From Pelagicoccus enzymogenes (lineage in GTDB: Bacteria; Verrucomicrobiota; Verrucomicrobiia; Opitutales; Opitutaceae): a DNA stretch of 64,000 nt. Shown in pieces: positions 55,149 through 63,375 of this stretch. The position numbers were made by a program, and so were the translations under genes. Position 1 is the stretch's first letter. Each line of letters begins with the position of its first letter. The notes under the pieces were generated by a model. The model saw nothing but the letters and a program-made list of their open reading frames with translations, was not told the DNA's origin and did not search any database. The stretch is from positions 186,001 to 250,000 of the forward strand of contig NZ_JACYFG010000032.1 of assembly GCF_014803405.1 (NCBI RefSeq), given 5' to 3'.

Positions 55149-58100
55149 GCCTTCGCTCCTTTCAAGTCAGCCAAACTCAATTTTCCCTTCGCATTCAAAC
55201 AAGGTTCCCAGACGAGCAGGGCGCAATCGAGGAATTCTTTCTCGGGAGTGTAGAGTTCGCCAAAGCAAATGCGTTCGTAGTCGGACCATTCGAAGTCCCT
55301 GCGAAAAGGGCTCTCGGTGCGGCTGCTTCGCACCTCGCGTCGGGCTTTTTCCAATACGTTCTCGATGCGTTGGGCTTCGTCGTCCGCGGGCTCCTTAAGC
55401 CAGTTCTTGCAGGCGGTCTCTGAGACCGACGGAAAAAAGGGCAGGGGCGCTTGCTGGCCTTTGCGATAGAGGTCGACCAGTTCCGCAAGCCTTTGCGTGG
55501 CTGTGTCTATTTTTTCGAAGCGGAAGGGGGCTCCTTTTTCGTGTAGGCTGAGCACGATGGTCTCGCCGCTAAACGCGGGACTCAGGGCTGATGCGAAGAC
55601 ATGGCGTATCCATGCTGAAAGTACGCGCTTCGCTTTCAGTTCGCCGGCCTCCACAATCACTTGCAAGCCCGTCTGCGTGTGGATTGTCGCCTCTCCGCAT
55701 AGCCGTATTCCATCGAGCTCTTTTTCGAGGTAGGTCGTTTCGCTCGAAAGGTCGCCCAAGCTAGCAAGCAAACGCTCGGCGCGTTCGCGTTCCGAAGCGA
55801 AGCTGGGCGCTTCGAGGAAGCCGGCTGGCAATTGCTTTTGTTGGGCAACGCTGGCGTAGCTGATTGCGTCCAGGCTGTCGCCCTCGCTGATAGCTTGCGC
55901 GAATGCGTCCCGGAGCTTGTAGCGGTTCAATCCGCTGGAGAAGAGCGGATCGATCTCCGGCAGGGAATCTTCGTCGCCGACGATCTTCAGCTTGGCGGCG
56001 GAGGTTGCGAAGGCTTTCGCCGGGTCGCTGAAAAAACGTACGAGCTCCTCGAGGTCAATGGCTTCGAGCTCGTCAAGGCGGTTGAGGGGCTCCGGGACTT
56101 CGACTGTCTCGTTTTCAGGAGGGGTGCCCGAGCCTAGGAAGCGATTGCGTAGGGCGGCTCGGTCTGGATCGTAGGTTGCCTGCTCGCCTTCGAAATAGCT
56201 CGGGTCGAAGGATTGCCGTTTTTGGCGATGCTGAATGCGATCGAAGTCCTCGGGCTGCATGGCGTTCTCGAGGTAGCTCATCAGTTCTTCAACAACCGAC
56301 GACGGCTCGTTTCGCGTGTCGCTGTTTGGAGACAGTCCTTGGTAAGTGATGGCGAATCGTCCGCGGACCGATAGCAAGGTTTCGAGGAAGAACTGCCTGT
56401 CTTCGTCTCGTGTATTGCGATCTCCGATACGGGTTTCGGTTGCCATTAGGTCGAAACTGGGGCGTTTGCCACTCCGAGGAAAGTCAGAGCGGTTCATTCC
56501 CATCAGGCAGACCGTGTCGGCTGGAATCGCCCGCATGGGCTTGAGGGAACAAAAGGTGACTCCCCCACTGAGGTAGCCCCCGCCGGAAGCGCTCGACTCG
56601 AATTTCTCCGCCAGAGCTCGATAGGCTTCCGCGCCGCTTGCAAGCGTATCCTCCAGGGCGGGCAAGGTTTCGCGGACAAGGTCTCCTGCTTGCTGGAAGT
56701 CGCGTTGCCAGTCTTCCCTTTCGCAACGCAGGGCTAAGAGCAGGGAGGTCATGCGTTCCTGCCAGGTGGCAAGGGTGTGGCTTTGATGGTAGCCTTGGCG
56801 CAAGGAACGCACCAGCTCGAGGCATTCGAGCAGCTTGCCGGCAGTGTCAGCCAGATCGCTCTCGATTTCTGGATAGGCAAGGATACCTTGAGGCGTTGCC
56901 GCTTCGCGCGAGAAAAGGCTGCCGGACAAGAGGCGGATGCGCAGCTCGCGCCAAGTGTTGCGGTCGGTCGCGAAGCTGTAGTGTTGAGAGCGATGTTCCG
57001 CGTTCCAGCCCCAGGTGATGCCAAGTTCTCGTATCCAGGATTCGATACACTCCAAGTCTCGGTCAGAAAAGCTGAATACCTCTCGGAGAAGCGGCGTTTC
57101 CAGCAAGGCCATAATTTCAGCCGCGCTTGCTCGCGTGGATACGGATTGCAGTATGGCGAAGAGCCCGCTCAAGACACCGGGACGGCTGCCAGCTGCGTTG
57201 TCGGCTATGGAGTAAGGGATTTCAAGGTGAGTGCCGCGTTTCGCCTTGAAGACGGCTTCGACGTGGGAGCGGTAGTCTTGTATGTCTGGAGCCATGACAA
57301 GGATGTCGCTGGCCTTCAGCTTAGGCTGCTGGTCGAGCCGCTGCACAATGAGGTCCCAGACCGTTTCTACCTCCCGGCGACGGCTGGAACAGGAGTGAAG
57401 CTGCAGACTGCCGTCGTAGGGCGGGAAGGGGGTCGAGCCGCGTGCAAGGTCTCGGTCTTCGATGTTGAACAAGTCAGCCTGCAGGCAGTGGAGCTGGCTC
57501 TGCGACTCGTCTGGAAGCTCGAACTGGCTGTCGTCTTGCTGGGGATCCTTGTCGATCAGCAGGTCGAGGAACATTTGGCTTTGCTTGCCGAAGGCGGGCA
57601 GCAGCGGATTTCCGGTTTCGAATAACCAGTCTTCCGGTTGGCTGAGGCGATGGCCCGCCTTGCGGGCCGCCTTTTTGGTGATCTTCTGGATTTGTTTGCT
57701 GCTCTTCAAGTCTGCCCAGTACTGGTCGGAAGGCTGCAGCAGGAAGACGTGCACGGGGCGGTAGCGCGACAGCTGGTCGAGCAGGTCGAGGTAGAGCGGG
57801 GCGAGCGAGGACACTCCGAACACGAAAAGCCGTTCCGGCCAGTGCTGCGGCTGAATCCCCAGTTCGAGAATCTGGCCGCGAACGAGTTCATGGGTCAATC
57901 GAGCGATATGGCGAGGCGTCTTGCTTTTTGGATACAGGGACCTGACGAGGCGACGCCAAAGCTCCGCCTGCCAGTCGAAACGCGATTCGTAGGGCTGGTC
58001 CTCCCACTGCGTGATGACGTCGGGCCGATAGACCAAGTACTCGTCGTAAAGCTTGGCGAGCCGGCTGGCGAAGCCAAGGCGGCGGGTTCCCTCGGCTTGC

Positions 58101-58459
58101 TGGCAGTAGCTGCGGACTTGAGCGAAACGCGGCTGGTCCTCCAATTTTCCCAGTAGGTCAAGCAAGTGCCAGCGGGCCACGTCCTCGGGGAAGGCTCCTG
58201 TCGCTTCGAAGCTGGGTTCGAAGCCTTTCAGAACCCGGGAGAAGAGCTTGCCCGGCAGGGGAAAGTCCCAGCCGAAGGCAACCCCCGTAAGCTTGGCGAT
58301 TTCGAACTGCAGCCAACGAGCGATTCCCGGATTGAGGGTCATAACCGTTTCCTGCGAAAGGGCGTTTTTTAGCGGCAAGGCTCGAGAAACGTCCACCAGT
58401 CGAGCCGCCAGTTTTTCAACCCGGTTCGAGGTGTGGAGAGTGAGCTGCTTTTCCGCCAT
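55145..58459 (-). CDS. recC: Exodeoxyribonuclease V gamma subunit RecC
   Basis: 1,104 residues; the Chi-recognition and scaffold subunit. 'LTLHTSNRVEKLA' and 'ETVMTLNPGIARWLQFEIA' (in part) near the start, 'ERLFVFGVSSLAPLYLDLL', 'LHSCSSRRREVETVWDLI', 'SDILVMAPDIQDY', 'CLMGMNRSDFPR' and 'FAITYQGLSPNSDTRNEPS' are the usual RecC marks, an inactive helicase fold without Walker motifs. First gene of the recCBD operon. Whether the Chi-binding residues match those of E. coli cannot be judged by eye. Confidence 0.94.
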   Translation of the reverse strand: MAEKQLTLHTSNRVEKLAARLVDVSRALPLKNALSQETVMTLNPGIARWLQFEIAKLTGVAFGWDFPLPGKLFSRVLKGFEPSFEATGAFPEDVARWHLLDLLGKLEDQPRFAQVRSYCQQAEGTRRLGFASRLAKLYDEYLVYRPDVITQWEDQPYESRFDWQAELWRRLVRSLYPKSKTPRHIARLTHELVRGQILELGIQPQHWPERLFVFGVSSLAPLYLDLLDQLSRYRPVHVFLLQPSDQYWADLKSSKQIQKITKKAARKAGHRLSQPEDWLFETGNPLLPAFGKQSQMFLDLLIDKDPQQDDSQFELPDESQSQLHCLQADLFNIEDRDLARGSTPFPPYDGSLQLHSCSSRRREVETVWDLIVQRLDQQPKLKASDILVMAPDIQDYRSHVEAVFKAKRGTHLEIPYSIADNAAGSRPGVLSGLFAILQSVSTRASAAEIMALLETPLLREVFSFSDRDLECIESWIRELGITWGWNAEHRSQHYSFATDRNTWRELRIRLLSGSLFSREAATPQGILAYPEIESDLADTAGKLLECLELVRSLRQGYHQSHTLATWQERMTSLLLALRCEREDWQRDFQQAGDLVRETLPALEDTLASGAEAYRALAEKFESSASGGGYLSGGVTFCSLKPMRAIPADTVCLMGMNRSDFPRSGKRPSFDLMATETRIGDRNTRDEDRQFFLETLLSVRGRFAITYQGLSPNSDTRNEPSSVVEELMSYLENAMQPEDFDRIQHRQKRQSFDPSYFEGEQATYDPDRAALRNRFLGSGTPPENETVEVPEPLNRLDELEAIDLEELVRFFSDPAKAFATSAAKLKIVGDEDSLPEIDPLFSSGLNRYKLRDAFAQAISEGDSLDAISYASVAQQKQLPAGFLEAPSFASERERAERLLASLGDLSSETTYLEKELDGIRLCGEATIHTQTGLQVIVEAGELKAKRVLSAWIRHVFASALSPAFSGETIVLSLHEKGAPFRFEKIDTATQRLAELVDLYRKGQQAPLPFFPSVSETACKNWLKEPADDEAQRIENVLEKARREVRSSRTESPFRRDFEWSDYERICFGELYTPEKEFLDCALLVWEPCLNAKGKLSLADLKGAKA

Positions 58460-58563
58460 TTGAAGCTGCGGATGAGAAACTCAGAGCCTAGCGCTTGGCA
58501 ATGCCGAAACTTAATCGTAGCGGCGCTCCGAAGCGATTGATACTGTGTGCGGTATTCGCGAGG

Positions 58564-58612
58564 GTAGGGCTGTTTGGTCTAGCCTGAGCAAAGTCGAAGG
58601 CCCCAGACAGCC
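58564..58612 (+). repeat. REP-like palindrome, GTAG head
   Basis: GTAG at 58564 is followed by GGCTGTTTGG, whose partner CCAGACAGCC ends at 58612 (one mismatch), with an inner GCC/GGC pair. The loop carries TGAGCAAAGTCGAAGG, a string I recall from intergenic repeats of many bacteria. It sits between recC and the DUF1080 gene. Confidence 0.55.
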
Positions 58613-58672
58613 GCGTTGCAGGATCATTACACCACCCGACCAGGGCACAGCTTTAGCCGCTCCCTGCGGCTC

Positions 58673-59515
58673 CTACAGTTCGCGCACCCAGATGTTGCGG
58701 TAGCGCACGGGGTTGTCGTGGTCCTGCAGGACGAGGGGCAGCTTGGGCGGATGGGGAATGTAGTAGGGCTCGCCGATGAAGGCAGTGGGTCCTTGCAGCA
58801 CCGCGTTGTGCTGCACGAGGACGCCGTTGTGCAGCACCGTGAGCTGCGCTGGGCTGACCAATGTGCCTTTCTCCGAAAAGCGCGGGGCCGTGAAAATCAT
58901 ATCGAAGCTCTGCCATTCCCCGGGAGCTCGGGAGGCGTTCGCGAGCGGGGAGTGTTGCTTGTAGATGGAAGCAGCCTGCCCGTTGGAGTAGGTCTCGTTC
59001 TGGTAGGAGTTGAGCACCTGCACTTCGTACATGCCCATGAGGAAGATCCCGCTGTTGCCGTACTCCTGTCCTCGCTTGCCTTCCAAAACCGGCACCTGCC
59101 ACTCGATGTGCAACTGCATGTCGCCGAAGGCTTGGCGGGAGGCGATGGCTCCCTGCTTCTGGCCCGCCACGATTTCCCCGTTTTCCACCTGCCAAGTGGC
59201 CGCACCCCAGTCGGCTCCTTCTTCGTATTGCTTCAGGTAATACTCCGTGCGGTCCACCGCCACGCCTTCGCCGAATGGAGTCTTTTCCCAAGCGGAAAGG
59301 TCTTTGCCGTCGAAGAGCACCACCGCGTCCGAGGGGGCGCTGCCGTATTCGCCGGGCGTCACCACTGGAACTTCGAGATGAAGCTCCGTATACTCCCAGG
59401 GATTGGTCTTGCTCAGCTCTTCCCAGTCCAGTTGGGGCAAGCCGTCTGCGAAAACGGAGAGGGCGGGAAGGCCGCAGGCGATTGCGGTAAGTCTTTTCAG
59501 GGAAGCGGTCGTCAT
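58673..59515 (-). CDS. DUF1080 protein (3-keto-disaccharide hydrolase type)
   Basis: 280 residues, exported ('RLTAIACGLPALSVFA' signal). The jelly-roll DUF1080 domain is plain: 'AVVLFDGKDLSAWEK', 'WQVENGEIVAG', 'FGDMQLHIEWQVP', 'GNSGIFLMGMYEVQVLNSY', 'WQSFDMIFTAP', and the C-terminal 'PLVLQDHDNPVRYRNIWVREL' (split), which is the most conserved piece. Characterised relatives cleave 3-keto-glycosides formed by Gfo/Idh/MocA dehydrogenases, so the two Tat-exported oxidoreductases 9-14 kb away are plausible partners. The upstream space shares the string CGATAAATC with oxidoreductase copy 2. Transcribed alone, divergent from purH. Confidence 0.85.
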   Translation of the reverse strand: MTTASLKRLTAIACGLPALSVFADGLPQLDWEELSKTNPWEYTELHLEVPVVTPGEYGSAPSDAVVLFDGKDLSAWEKTPFGEGVAVDRTEYYLKQYEEGADWGAATWQVENGEIVAGQKQGAIASRQAFGDMQLHIEWQVPVLEGKRGQEYGNSGIFLMGMYEVQVLNSYQNETYSNGQAASIYKQHSPLANASRAPGEWQSFDMIFTAPRFSEKGTLVSPAQLTVLHNGVLVQHNAVLQGPTAFIGEPYYIPHPPKLPLVLQDHDNPVRYRNIWVREL

Positions 59516-59671
59516 GGTTTTGGGAACTTGGGTAGCAGGGGTGTGCCATCAGCTAAAAGAGGCTGGTTCCAGAGATTGCAACCCTCAAGATGCTCTCACG
59601 ATATACCGATAAATCAAAAAGGGCGATTTCCTGATGTTGCATTTGCCGAAACCGCTCGCATAGAGAGGGGC

Positions 59672-60835
59672 ATGATCTCTCTCCGCTACGGCACAAACCC
59701 TCACCAGAAAGAAGCGTTCCTGGAATTTCCGGAGCCTTCACCCATCAAGATCGTAAATGGGGCCCCGGGCTACATCAACATGCTCGACGCCCTCACCTCA
59801 TGGCAGCTGGTGCGCGAGCTCAAGGAAGCCACCGGCAAGGCTTCCGCCGCTTCCTACAAGCACGTAAGCCCCGCCGGAGCGGCCATCGCCAAGCCCATCG
59901 ACGACGCTTTCAAGGAGTCCCAGTTCCTCAAGACCACCGACTTTTCGCCCGTAGCCAGCGCCTACGTGCGGGCTCGCGGCGGCGACCGCCTTTGCTCCTT
60001 CGGAGACGTGCTCGCGGTGAGCGACGTCGTAGACGTGAGCCTCGCCCAATTCCTCAAGACGGAGGTCAGCGACCTCATCATCGCCCCGGGCTACGAGCCG
60101 GAAGCCCTCGAGATCCTCAAGCAAAAGAAGAAGGGCGGATTCTGCATGCTGGAGATCGACTACGACTTCATGCCCACCGGCATCGAAAAGCGCGAAATCT
60201 TCGGCGTCACCGTAGCTCAGGACCGCAACAGCCGCCTGTTCACCAAGGACGATTTCAAGAACGTGCTCTCCGCCAACAAGGACATCTCCGAGGAAGCCCT
60301 CGACACCTTGCTGGTCGCCGCCATCTCCCTCAAGTACACCCAGTCCAACTCCATCAGCATCGCCTACGACGGCCAGATCGTGGGCATGGGCGCCGGTCAG
60401 CAGTCCCGCATTCACTGCACCCGCCTCGCTTGCGACAAGGCGGACAAGTGGTTCCTGCAACGCCACCCCAAGGTGCGCGGGCTCGACTTCAAGGATGGCC
60501 TCAAGAAGGTGGAAAAGACCAACCTGATCGACCAGTACCTGCTCTGGGACAGCCTCAGCGCCCACGAGGAAGCCAACATGCTGGAGAACTTCAATACGCG
60601 TCCCGAGCCCATCTCCCGCGAAGAGCGCGCCGAGTGGATCAAGCAGTACGACGACATCTGCCTCGGCTCCGATGCCTTCATCCCGTTCCGCGACAACATC
60701 GACCGCGCCAGCCGCTCCAACGTGAAGCACATCGTGGAGACCGGTGGCTCGCTCCGCAGCGACCTCATCATCGAGGCGGCCAACGAGTACAACATGACCC
60801 TCACCGCCACCGGCATCCGCAGCTTCCTCCACTAG
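59672..60835 (+). CDS. purH: Stand-alone AICAR formyltransferase
   Basis: 388 residues; transfers a formyl group from 10-formyl-THF to AICAR in purine synthesis. 'SLRYGTNPHQKEAF' starts the domain, Lys63-His64 in 'SYKHVSPAG' are the catalytic pair, and 'GMGAGQQSRIHCTRLA', 'GSDAFIPFRDNIDRA' and 'GGSLRSDLIIEAANEYNM' (split) complete the fold. The MGS-like IMP cyclohydrolase half of ordinary bifunctional PurH is absent, so that step must come from another gene. The frame stays open for more than 1 kb upstream, antisense to the DUF1080 gene, but the homologous protein begins at this ATG. Confidence 0.9.
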   Translation: MISLRYGTNPHQKEAFLEFPEPSPIKIVNGAPGYINMLDALTSWQLVRELKEATGKASAASYKHVSPAGAAIAKPIDDAFKESQFLKTTDFSPVASAYVRARGGDRLCSFGDVLAVSDVVDVSLAQFLKTEVSDLIIAPGYEPEALEILKQKKKGGFCMLEIDYDFMPTGIEKREIFGVTVAQDRNSRLFTKDDFKNVLSANKDISEEALDTLLVAAISLKYTQSNSISIAYDGQIVGMGAGQQSRIHCTRLACDKADKWFLQRHPKVRGLDFKDGLKKVEKTNLIDQYLLWDSLSAHEEANMLENFNTRPEPISREERAEWIKQYDDICLGSDAFIPFRDNIDRASRSNVKHIVETGGSLRSDLIIEAANEYNMTLTATGIRSFLH

Positions 60836-60878
60836 TGCGGGAAGCCGCAGGTCGAGGGACCTTCGCGCAACTCTATTT

Positions 60879-60918
60879 AAACAGGCAGGCTGGCTCGCTA
60901 TCGCGGGCCGGCCTGTTT
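60879..60918 (+). terminator. Hairpin after the formyltransferase gene
   Basis: AAACAGGC (60879-60886) pairs with GCCTGTTT (60911-60918), with two inner GGC/GCC pairs. It is 43 bp past the stop; the T-run is weak (TTTGGGTTTC). The rest of 60836-61133 shows nothing else supportable. Confidence 0.6.
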
Positions 60919-61133
60919 GGGTTTCTAGGGATAGCAATCATTGGCAGGGCAGTTGCTGCGCGGCGTTTGGTGTCGTCTTCGCTGCCGAGCGTTTGTCCAC
61001 CGTGCCGCATTCGCAAGCCGCATCCTGACAGACAGAAGACGCTCCGTACATTCCCCCTTGCCAAGCCAGACTCAATTCCAACACAGTTCATGCGAACAAT
61101 CTTACGTGTAGGGGAAACTCAACGCATTTACCC

Positions 61134-61892
61134 ATGAAGCAATTCGATCTCACAGGAAAAATCGCCCTCGTTACGGGCTGTAAACGCGGTATCGGCAAAG
61201 CCATGACGCTCGCTCTCGCCGAAGCCGGCGCCGACATCATCGGCGTCAGCGCCACTCTCGAAGCGGGCTGCGATGTTGACAAGGAAGTCCAAGCCCTCGG
61301 CCGATCCTTCAAGGCTTATAGCTGCGACTTCGGCGACCGCCAAGCGCTGCACGCCTTCATCGAACAAGTGAACGCCGACTACCCAAGAATCGATATTCTG
61401 GTCAACAACGCCGGTACCATCTTGCGCGCTCCCGCTGCCGAGCACAGCGACGAGTACTGGGACAAGGTTATCGAAATCAATCTCAACGCCCAGTTCGTGC
61501 TCACCCGCGAACTCGGCAAGCGCATGGTAGAACGCGGCTACGGGAAAATCGTATTCACCGCGTCACTACTGACCTTCCAAGGCGGTGTCACCGTTCCCGG
61601 CTACGCAGCCAGCAAGGGCGGAGTAGGCCAGCTGACCATGGCTTTCGCCAACGAGTGGGCCAGCAAAGGCGTCAACGTCAACGCGATCGCCCCCGGCTAC
61701 ATCGACACCGACAACACCGAAGCCTTGCGCAACGACCCTGTGCGCAGCCAACAGATCCTCGCTCGTATTCCGGCCGGACGCTGGGGAAGCCCCGAGGACT
61801 TCAAGGGCCCCATCGTATTCCTTTGCTCCGACGCAGCCAGCTACATGCACGGTACCACCATGCTCGTCGACGGTGGCTGGATGGGCCGCTAA
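61134..61892 (+). CDS. kduD: 2-deoxy-D-gluconate 3-dehydrogenase / KduD-like SDR
   Basis: 252 residues of the SDR family, closest by motifs to KduD, which reduces 2,5-diketo-3-deoxygluconate to 2-keto-3-deoxygluconate in uronate breakdown. 'ALVTGCKRGIGKAM' is the NAD site, 'DILVNNAGTILRAPA' the NNAG region typical of KduD, Ser in 'IVFTASLLTFQGG' and Tyr-Lys in 'PGYAASKGG' the catalytic residues, 'YIDTDNTEALRND' and 'MLVDGGWMGR' the KduD-like ending. No kduI neighbour is present. It would handle the unsaturated uronates made by the lyases of the first region, although it is 40 kb away. Followed by a strong terminator. Confidence 0.88.
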   Translation: MKQFDLTGKIALVTGCKRGIGKAMTLALAEAGADIIGVSATLEAGCDVDKEVQALGRSFKAYSCDFGDRQALHAFIEQVNADYPRIDILVNNAGTILRAPAAEHSDEYWDKVIEINLNAQFVLTRELGKRMVERGYGKIVFTASLLTFQGGVTVPGYAASKGGVGQLTMAFANEWASKGVNVNAIAPGYIDTDNTEALRNDPVRSQQILARIPAGRWGSPEDFKGPIVFLCSDAASYMHGTTMLVDGGWMGR

Positions 61893-61927
61893 GAGACCAG
61901 GAACTCTATTCCCGAAAAAAATTCAGG

Positions 61928-61956
61928 CGTCCCCAAAAAATGGGGACGTTTTTTTT
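61928..61956 (+). terminator. Intrinsic terminator of the kduD-like gene
   Basis: CGTCCCCA/TGGGGACG stem with an AAAAA loop followed by eight T, 35 bp after the stop codon. Confidence 0.93.
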
Positions 61957-61970
61957 CGCTCAGCCCAAGC

Positions 61971-62026
61971 GTAGGAAGCGGCCTCGCGTCGCGGTCGCTC
62001 TGGTTTTGATGCTCCCAACCGCGACG
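61971..62026 (+). repeat. REP-like palindrome, GTAG head, partly decayed
   Basis: The first 25 bases (GTAGGAAGCGGCC...) match 9801-9825 at 21 positions. CGTCGCGGT (61987-61995) pairs perfectly with ACCGCGACG (62018-62026). The rest of 61893-62250 contains no supportable gene. Confidence 0.65.
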
Positions 62027-62250
62027 GAAGCGATGCTCGGTATTGCAAATCGCAATAGGGCCAAGCCTGCAATAAGGACTTTTGCACGCGCCTTGAATTA
62101 GTTCGCGACCCGAAAAACACAGCCCGTAAGGGGATTGCGGGCAGTTGGACGCAAAATGCAAATCGGGCATGGAATCAGCTGGATTTCGGGTGCGTATGCC
62201 AGCCGGAACCTCTGGACTGGCGATCTCATAAGCACTGAAAACCAGATACT

Positions 62251-63162
62251 ATGATAAGTCATCTCATCCCACCCATCGCCCAGGCAAGCTCAGACGGAAC
62301 TGCGATCAGCGACTCGAGCGAAGCGTCCAAGCAATTCACTGAAAGCATCGTGTCATTCGCTACTGAATACGGCATGAATGTTCTCGGAGCCATCCTCATC
62401 CTGATCGTGGGCAACGTTCTGGCGAAGTTCATCTCCAAGAAGATCTCAGGCCTGATCCTCAAGAAGCATCCCGAAGAACCGTCGCTTGCTTCCATCGCCA
62501 AGCAGGTTTTCTACGTCGCCTTGATGATCGTGGTCATCATCGTGGTGCTCGGAAAATTCGGAGTGGAAACGGCGAGCTTGATCGCGGTGCTGGGTACTGC
62601 GGGTCTGGCAATTGGATTGGCCCTGCAAGGTACCTTGAGCAACATCGCCGCAGGCGTGATGATTCTCTTCCTAAAACCGTTCCGGGCCGGCAACGCCATC
62701 AAGGTCGGAGGAGGGGACGTTTACCTCGTCGACGAAATCGGCCTTTTCGTAACCAAAGCCCACCAGCCAGACTGCCCCAAGGTCATGATTCCTAACTCAA
62801 AAATCTGGGGCAGCATCATCGTCAATTTTTCCGATACGGTCGCCTCCCAGCGCCGCTTCGATATCACCTTTGGCATTTCCTACGACGACGACATCAACAA
62901 GGCCCTGCAGATCCTGGAAGACCTCGCCGCTTCCGACGCCCGCGTGCTCAAGGATCCCGCGCCTTTCATCAAGGTCGACAGCCTTGGCGATTCCTCGGTG
63001 AACATCCTATTCCGCGTTCAAACGATGGCTTCCGACTGGTGGCCTGCCAAGCTAGAGCTGACCAAGGCCGGCAAGGAAGCCCTCGAAGCCGGTGGCTGCA
63101 CCATCCCGTTCCCACAAAGGGATGTGCACATGATCAGCGGCAGTGCCGAAGCGGCGAGTTAA
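62251..63162 (+). CDS. Small-conductance mechanosensitive channel, MscS family
   Basis: 303 residues; homoheptameric inner-membrane channel that opens under hypo-osmotic tension. Three membrane helices at about 37-58, 85-105 and 108-140; the third is the pore helix 'LIAVLGTAGLAIGLALQGTL' with the Gly/Ala packing pattern of MscS and the kink that follows. 'IAAGVMILFLKPFRAGNAIKV' (split) leads into the beta domain ('VMIPNSKIWGSIIVNFS'), then the alpha/beta C-terminal cage. Length close to E. coli MscS (286). Monocistronic, ended by a strong terminator. Fits life in a variable marine setting. Confidence 0.93.
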   Translation: MISHLIPPIAQASSDGTAISDSSEASKQFTESIVSFATEYGMNVLGAILILIVGNVLAKFISKKISGLILKKHPEEPSLASIAKQVFYVALMIVVIIVVLGKFGVETASLIAVLGTAGLAIGLALQGTLSNIAAGVMILFLKPFRAGNAIKVGGGDVYLVDEIGLFVTKAHQPDCPKVMIPNSKIWGSIIVNFSDTVASQRRFDITFGISYDDDINKALQILEDLAASDARVLKDPAPFIKVDSLGDSSVNILFRVQTMASDWWPAKLELTKAGKEALEAGGCTIPFPQRDVHMISGSAEAAS

Positions 63163-63180
63163 TCGGTACAAATTTTAGCA

Positions 63181-63215
63181 AAGCGTCCCCAAAAAGCGGG
63201 GGACGCTTTTTTTTT
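63181..63215 (+). terminator. Intrinsic terminator of the MscS-family gene
   Basis: 10-bp stem AAGCGTCCCC/GGGGACGCTT with an 8-base loop running into nine T, 18 bp after the stop codon. Confidence 0.93.
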
Positions 63216-63262
63216 CGATTACGGCTCAATATCCCGTCGCTTGCGACGTCTGCAGGTAAGGT

Positions 63263-63316
63263 GTGGATCGGCCGCTCCGCCGGGCGATTTAGACACCCGC
63301 GGAGCGGCTGTTCCAC
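63263..63316. repeat. BIME-like inverted pair with GTGG ends
   Basis: A GTGG head at 63263 and its complement CCAC ending at 63316 enclose perfect 10-bp arms GCCGCTCCGC (63271-63280) and GCGGAGCGGC (63299-63308), with a further CGGG/CCCG pair inside. Two head-bearing half-elements in inverted orientation are the usual BIME arrangement. Confidence 0.65.
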
Positions 63317-63375
63317 CTGATCAAATACTCCGTCTGCTTGCAGCAGGGATCTATGTTTGAGCTGCTGCTTTCGCT

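Noticed and set aside
58616-59671. Open frame extending the formyltransferase by about 350 codons upstream
   Set aside because: It is antisense to the well-supported DUF1080 gene and has no AICAR-transformylase or MGS-domain likeness; the homologous protein starts at 59672.
59798-61137. Long frames on both strands overlapping the formyltransferase gene
   Set aside because: Both are out-of-frame readings of a highly GC-biased gene; one is almost pure Arg/His/Pro/Ala.
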